This document shows, piece by piece, positions 63,564 through 64,000 of a stretch of DNA of 64,000 nt. The notes below the pieces were generated by a model that did not search any database, was not told the origin of the DNA, and saw only the letters and a program-made list of their open reading frames with translations. The DNA comes from CAZWCE01 sp964632505 (GTDB lineage Bacteria > Planctomycetota > Planctomycetia > Pirellulales > Thermoguttaceae), in contig CAZWCE010000002.1 of NCBI GenBank assembly GCA_964632505.1, positions 266,157-330,156 of the forward strand, in the 5' to 3' direction. How positions within the stretch are numbered: the first letter of the stretch is position 1; every line of letters begins with the position of its first letter. A program made the position numbers and the translations under genes.

Positions 63564-63616
63564 TTGGTTTGCCAAGGACAAAGCAATGTGGCGAACCAAC
63601 GAGTTTGGCAAACCAA
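63564..63616. repeat. Dodecamer repeats TTGGTTTGCCAA, right end
   Basis: Exact copies lie at 63564-63575 (+) and 63605-63616 (reverse), and a variant with one change (TTGGTTCGCCA) is reversed at 63589-63599. They mirror the array at 54225-54318. Confidence 0.75.
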
Positions 63617-63647
63617 TGGCAATCCTATCCTTCATCCCCAATGGCGC

Positions 63648-63662
63648 TGCATATGCGCTGCA
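63648..63662 (+). repeat. 15-bp terminal direct repeat, right copy
   Basis: TGCATATGCGCTGCA matches 54143-54157. Here it is embedded in a longer near-palindrome (GCGCTGCATATGCGC). Confidence 0.6.
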
Positions 63663-63714
63663 GTAAGTGCGGGAAACGGGGTGTAGGGACCGGAAGGGAA
63701 GAATCAAGAAATGA

Positions 63715-63743
63715 GAAAGACCCTGTAAATTACAGGGTCTTTC
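63715..63743. terminator. Perfect 14-bp hairpin between integrase and tRNA-Glu
   Basis: GAAAGACCCTGTAA and TTACAGGGTCTTTC are perfectly complementary around one base. Read from the minus strand it lies about 30 bp beyond the tRNA 3' end and could terminate that transcript; read from the plus strand it could stop integrase transcripts before the tRNA. Confidence 0.65.
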
Positions 63744-63772
63744 AACTTCTTACGGTACTGTACAAGTGTACA

Positions 63773-63795
63773 AGTACCCCCTAGGGGAGTCGAAC
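63773..63795. repeat. attR, 23-bp direct repeat within the tRNA-Glu gene
   Basis: The sequence is identical to 54063-54085 and covers the acceptor 3' strand and part of the T arm of the intact tRNA. Confidence 0.9.
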
Positions 63796-63847
63796 CCCTG
63801 TCTTCGGACTGAGAATCCGATGTCCTGGGCCACTAGACGAAGGGGGC
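63775..63847 (-). tRNA. tRNA-Glu (anticodon CUC)
   Basis: Read on the minus strand, the 5' end is GCCCCCT and the 3' acceptor strand AGGGGGT, then discriminator A; G1-U72 is a wobble pair. The D arm contains TCTAGTGGCCCAGGA as in Glu tRNAs. The anticodon stem TCGGA/TCCGA encloses TTCTCAG with CTC at the anticodon. The T arm is AGGGG-TTCGACT-CCCCT. CCA is not encoded. The gene serves as the integration site of the neighbouring element, which has restored its 3' end. Confidence 0.93.
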
Positions 63848-63885
63848 TGGGTATTTCGTCAGAACAGGGCTTAGATGAAGATCCT

Positions 63886-63913
63886 ATTATTCAAACGAAA
63901 CCTCGTTTGTCAA
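63886..63913 (-). promoter_or_regulatory. Promoter of tRNA-Glu
   Basis: On the minus strand, a perfect TTGACA (63908-63913) and AATAAT (63886-63891) are 16 bp apart, about 40 bp upstream of the tRNA 5' end. Confidence 0.65.
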
Positions 63914-64000
63914 CGGCATTTCCTGGAAAAATCAGCAACTTCTTTCTAAGCTCGACTTTTGCCGATTTTTCTGTCTCAGACGGCCTGAGCCAGTAGGGTA

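Larger units (their letters stand above)
54063..63795. mobile_element. Integrated capsid-bearing phage-satellite-like element at tRNA-Glu
   Basis: The element is bounded by identical 23-bp repeats, 54063-54085 and 63773-63795, that correspond to the 3' end of the tRNA-Glu gene; the intact tRNA sits at the integrase end, as expected for tRNA-targeting integrases. Gene content: two small unknowns, tape-measure-like, protease-capsid fusion, ParB-like, excisionase-like, primase-polymerase/ATPase and integrase. All genes are on the plus strand. No terminase, portal, tail-fibre or lysis gene is visible, so it is either a satellite that borrows these from a helper or a decayed prophage. Confidence 0.85.

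Overview
The window looks like a chromosomal segment of a Planctomycetota bacterium (Pirellulales-like; not resolvable further by eye). The signs are DUF1559 proteins with type IV pilin-like N-termini, a DUF1080 protein, four twin-arginine-exported Gfo/Idh/MocA oxidoreductases, very large secreted HEAT/beta-propeller/PQQ-like proteins, and a hydrazine-synthase-alpha-like domain with a CxxCH motif. No rRNA operon and no CRISPR array was seen. One tRNA (Glu) lies at the right end.

Layout. 1-4092 is a tight plus-strand operon: the end of an ExbB/MotA/TolQ-type channel gene, an ExbD-like protein, a two-helix membrane protein, a membrane-anchored P-loop GTPase-like protein and another membrane protein. 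I read it as a proton-channel/GTPase membrane system and do not recognise it as a described one. 4237-20785 holds carbohydrate-related and secreted enzymes: a tandem class II aldolase with a degenerate second half, a transglutaminase, an oxidoreductase, an FAD protein, an XRE regulator, DUF1080, a 1,294-residue HEAT/F5-8C/PD40/HZS-like protein, an 825-residue secreted protein, an M14 peptidase-like protein and a YHS-like lipoprotein. 21-25 kb holds a cytidylate-kinase-like gene and two DUF1559 genes with a lipoprotein. 25.6-28.5 kb is a histidine kinase/NtrC-type pair. 28.7-53.9 kb is again catabolic and secreted genes, with wecB, a sucrose-phosphatase-like gene, a DUF502 gene and pcm in the middle.

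54063-63795 is an integrated mobile element of about 9.7 kb, flanked by 23-bp direct repeats that match the 3' end of the tRNA-Glu gene. It encodes two small unknown proteins, a tape-measure-like protein, a prohead protease fused to a major capsid protein (with a strong internal start for capsid alone), a ParB-like protein, an excisionase-like HTH protein, a primase-polymerase/ATPase and a tyrosine integrase. No terminase, portal or lysis gene was seen, so it resembles a capsid-bearing phage satellite or a very reduced prophage. Its ends carry a repeated dodecamer (TTGGTTTGCCAA) and a 15-bp repeat.

Two kinds of intergenic repeat stand out. One is a palindromic family of about 106 bp (10954, 18622 and 39317, with short relatives at 23438 and 37268), always upstream of plus-strand genes and with compensatory changes in its outer stem. 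The other is a 242-bp inverted pair (36965 and 44768, 7 mismatches by hand count) that brackets a 7.6-kb block.
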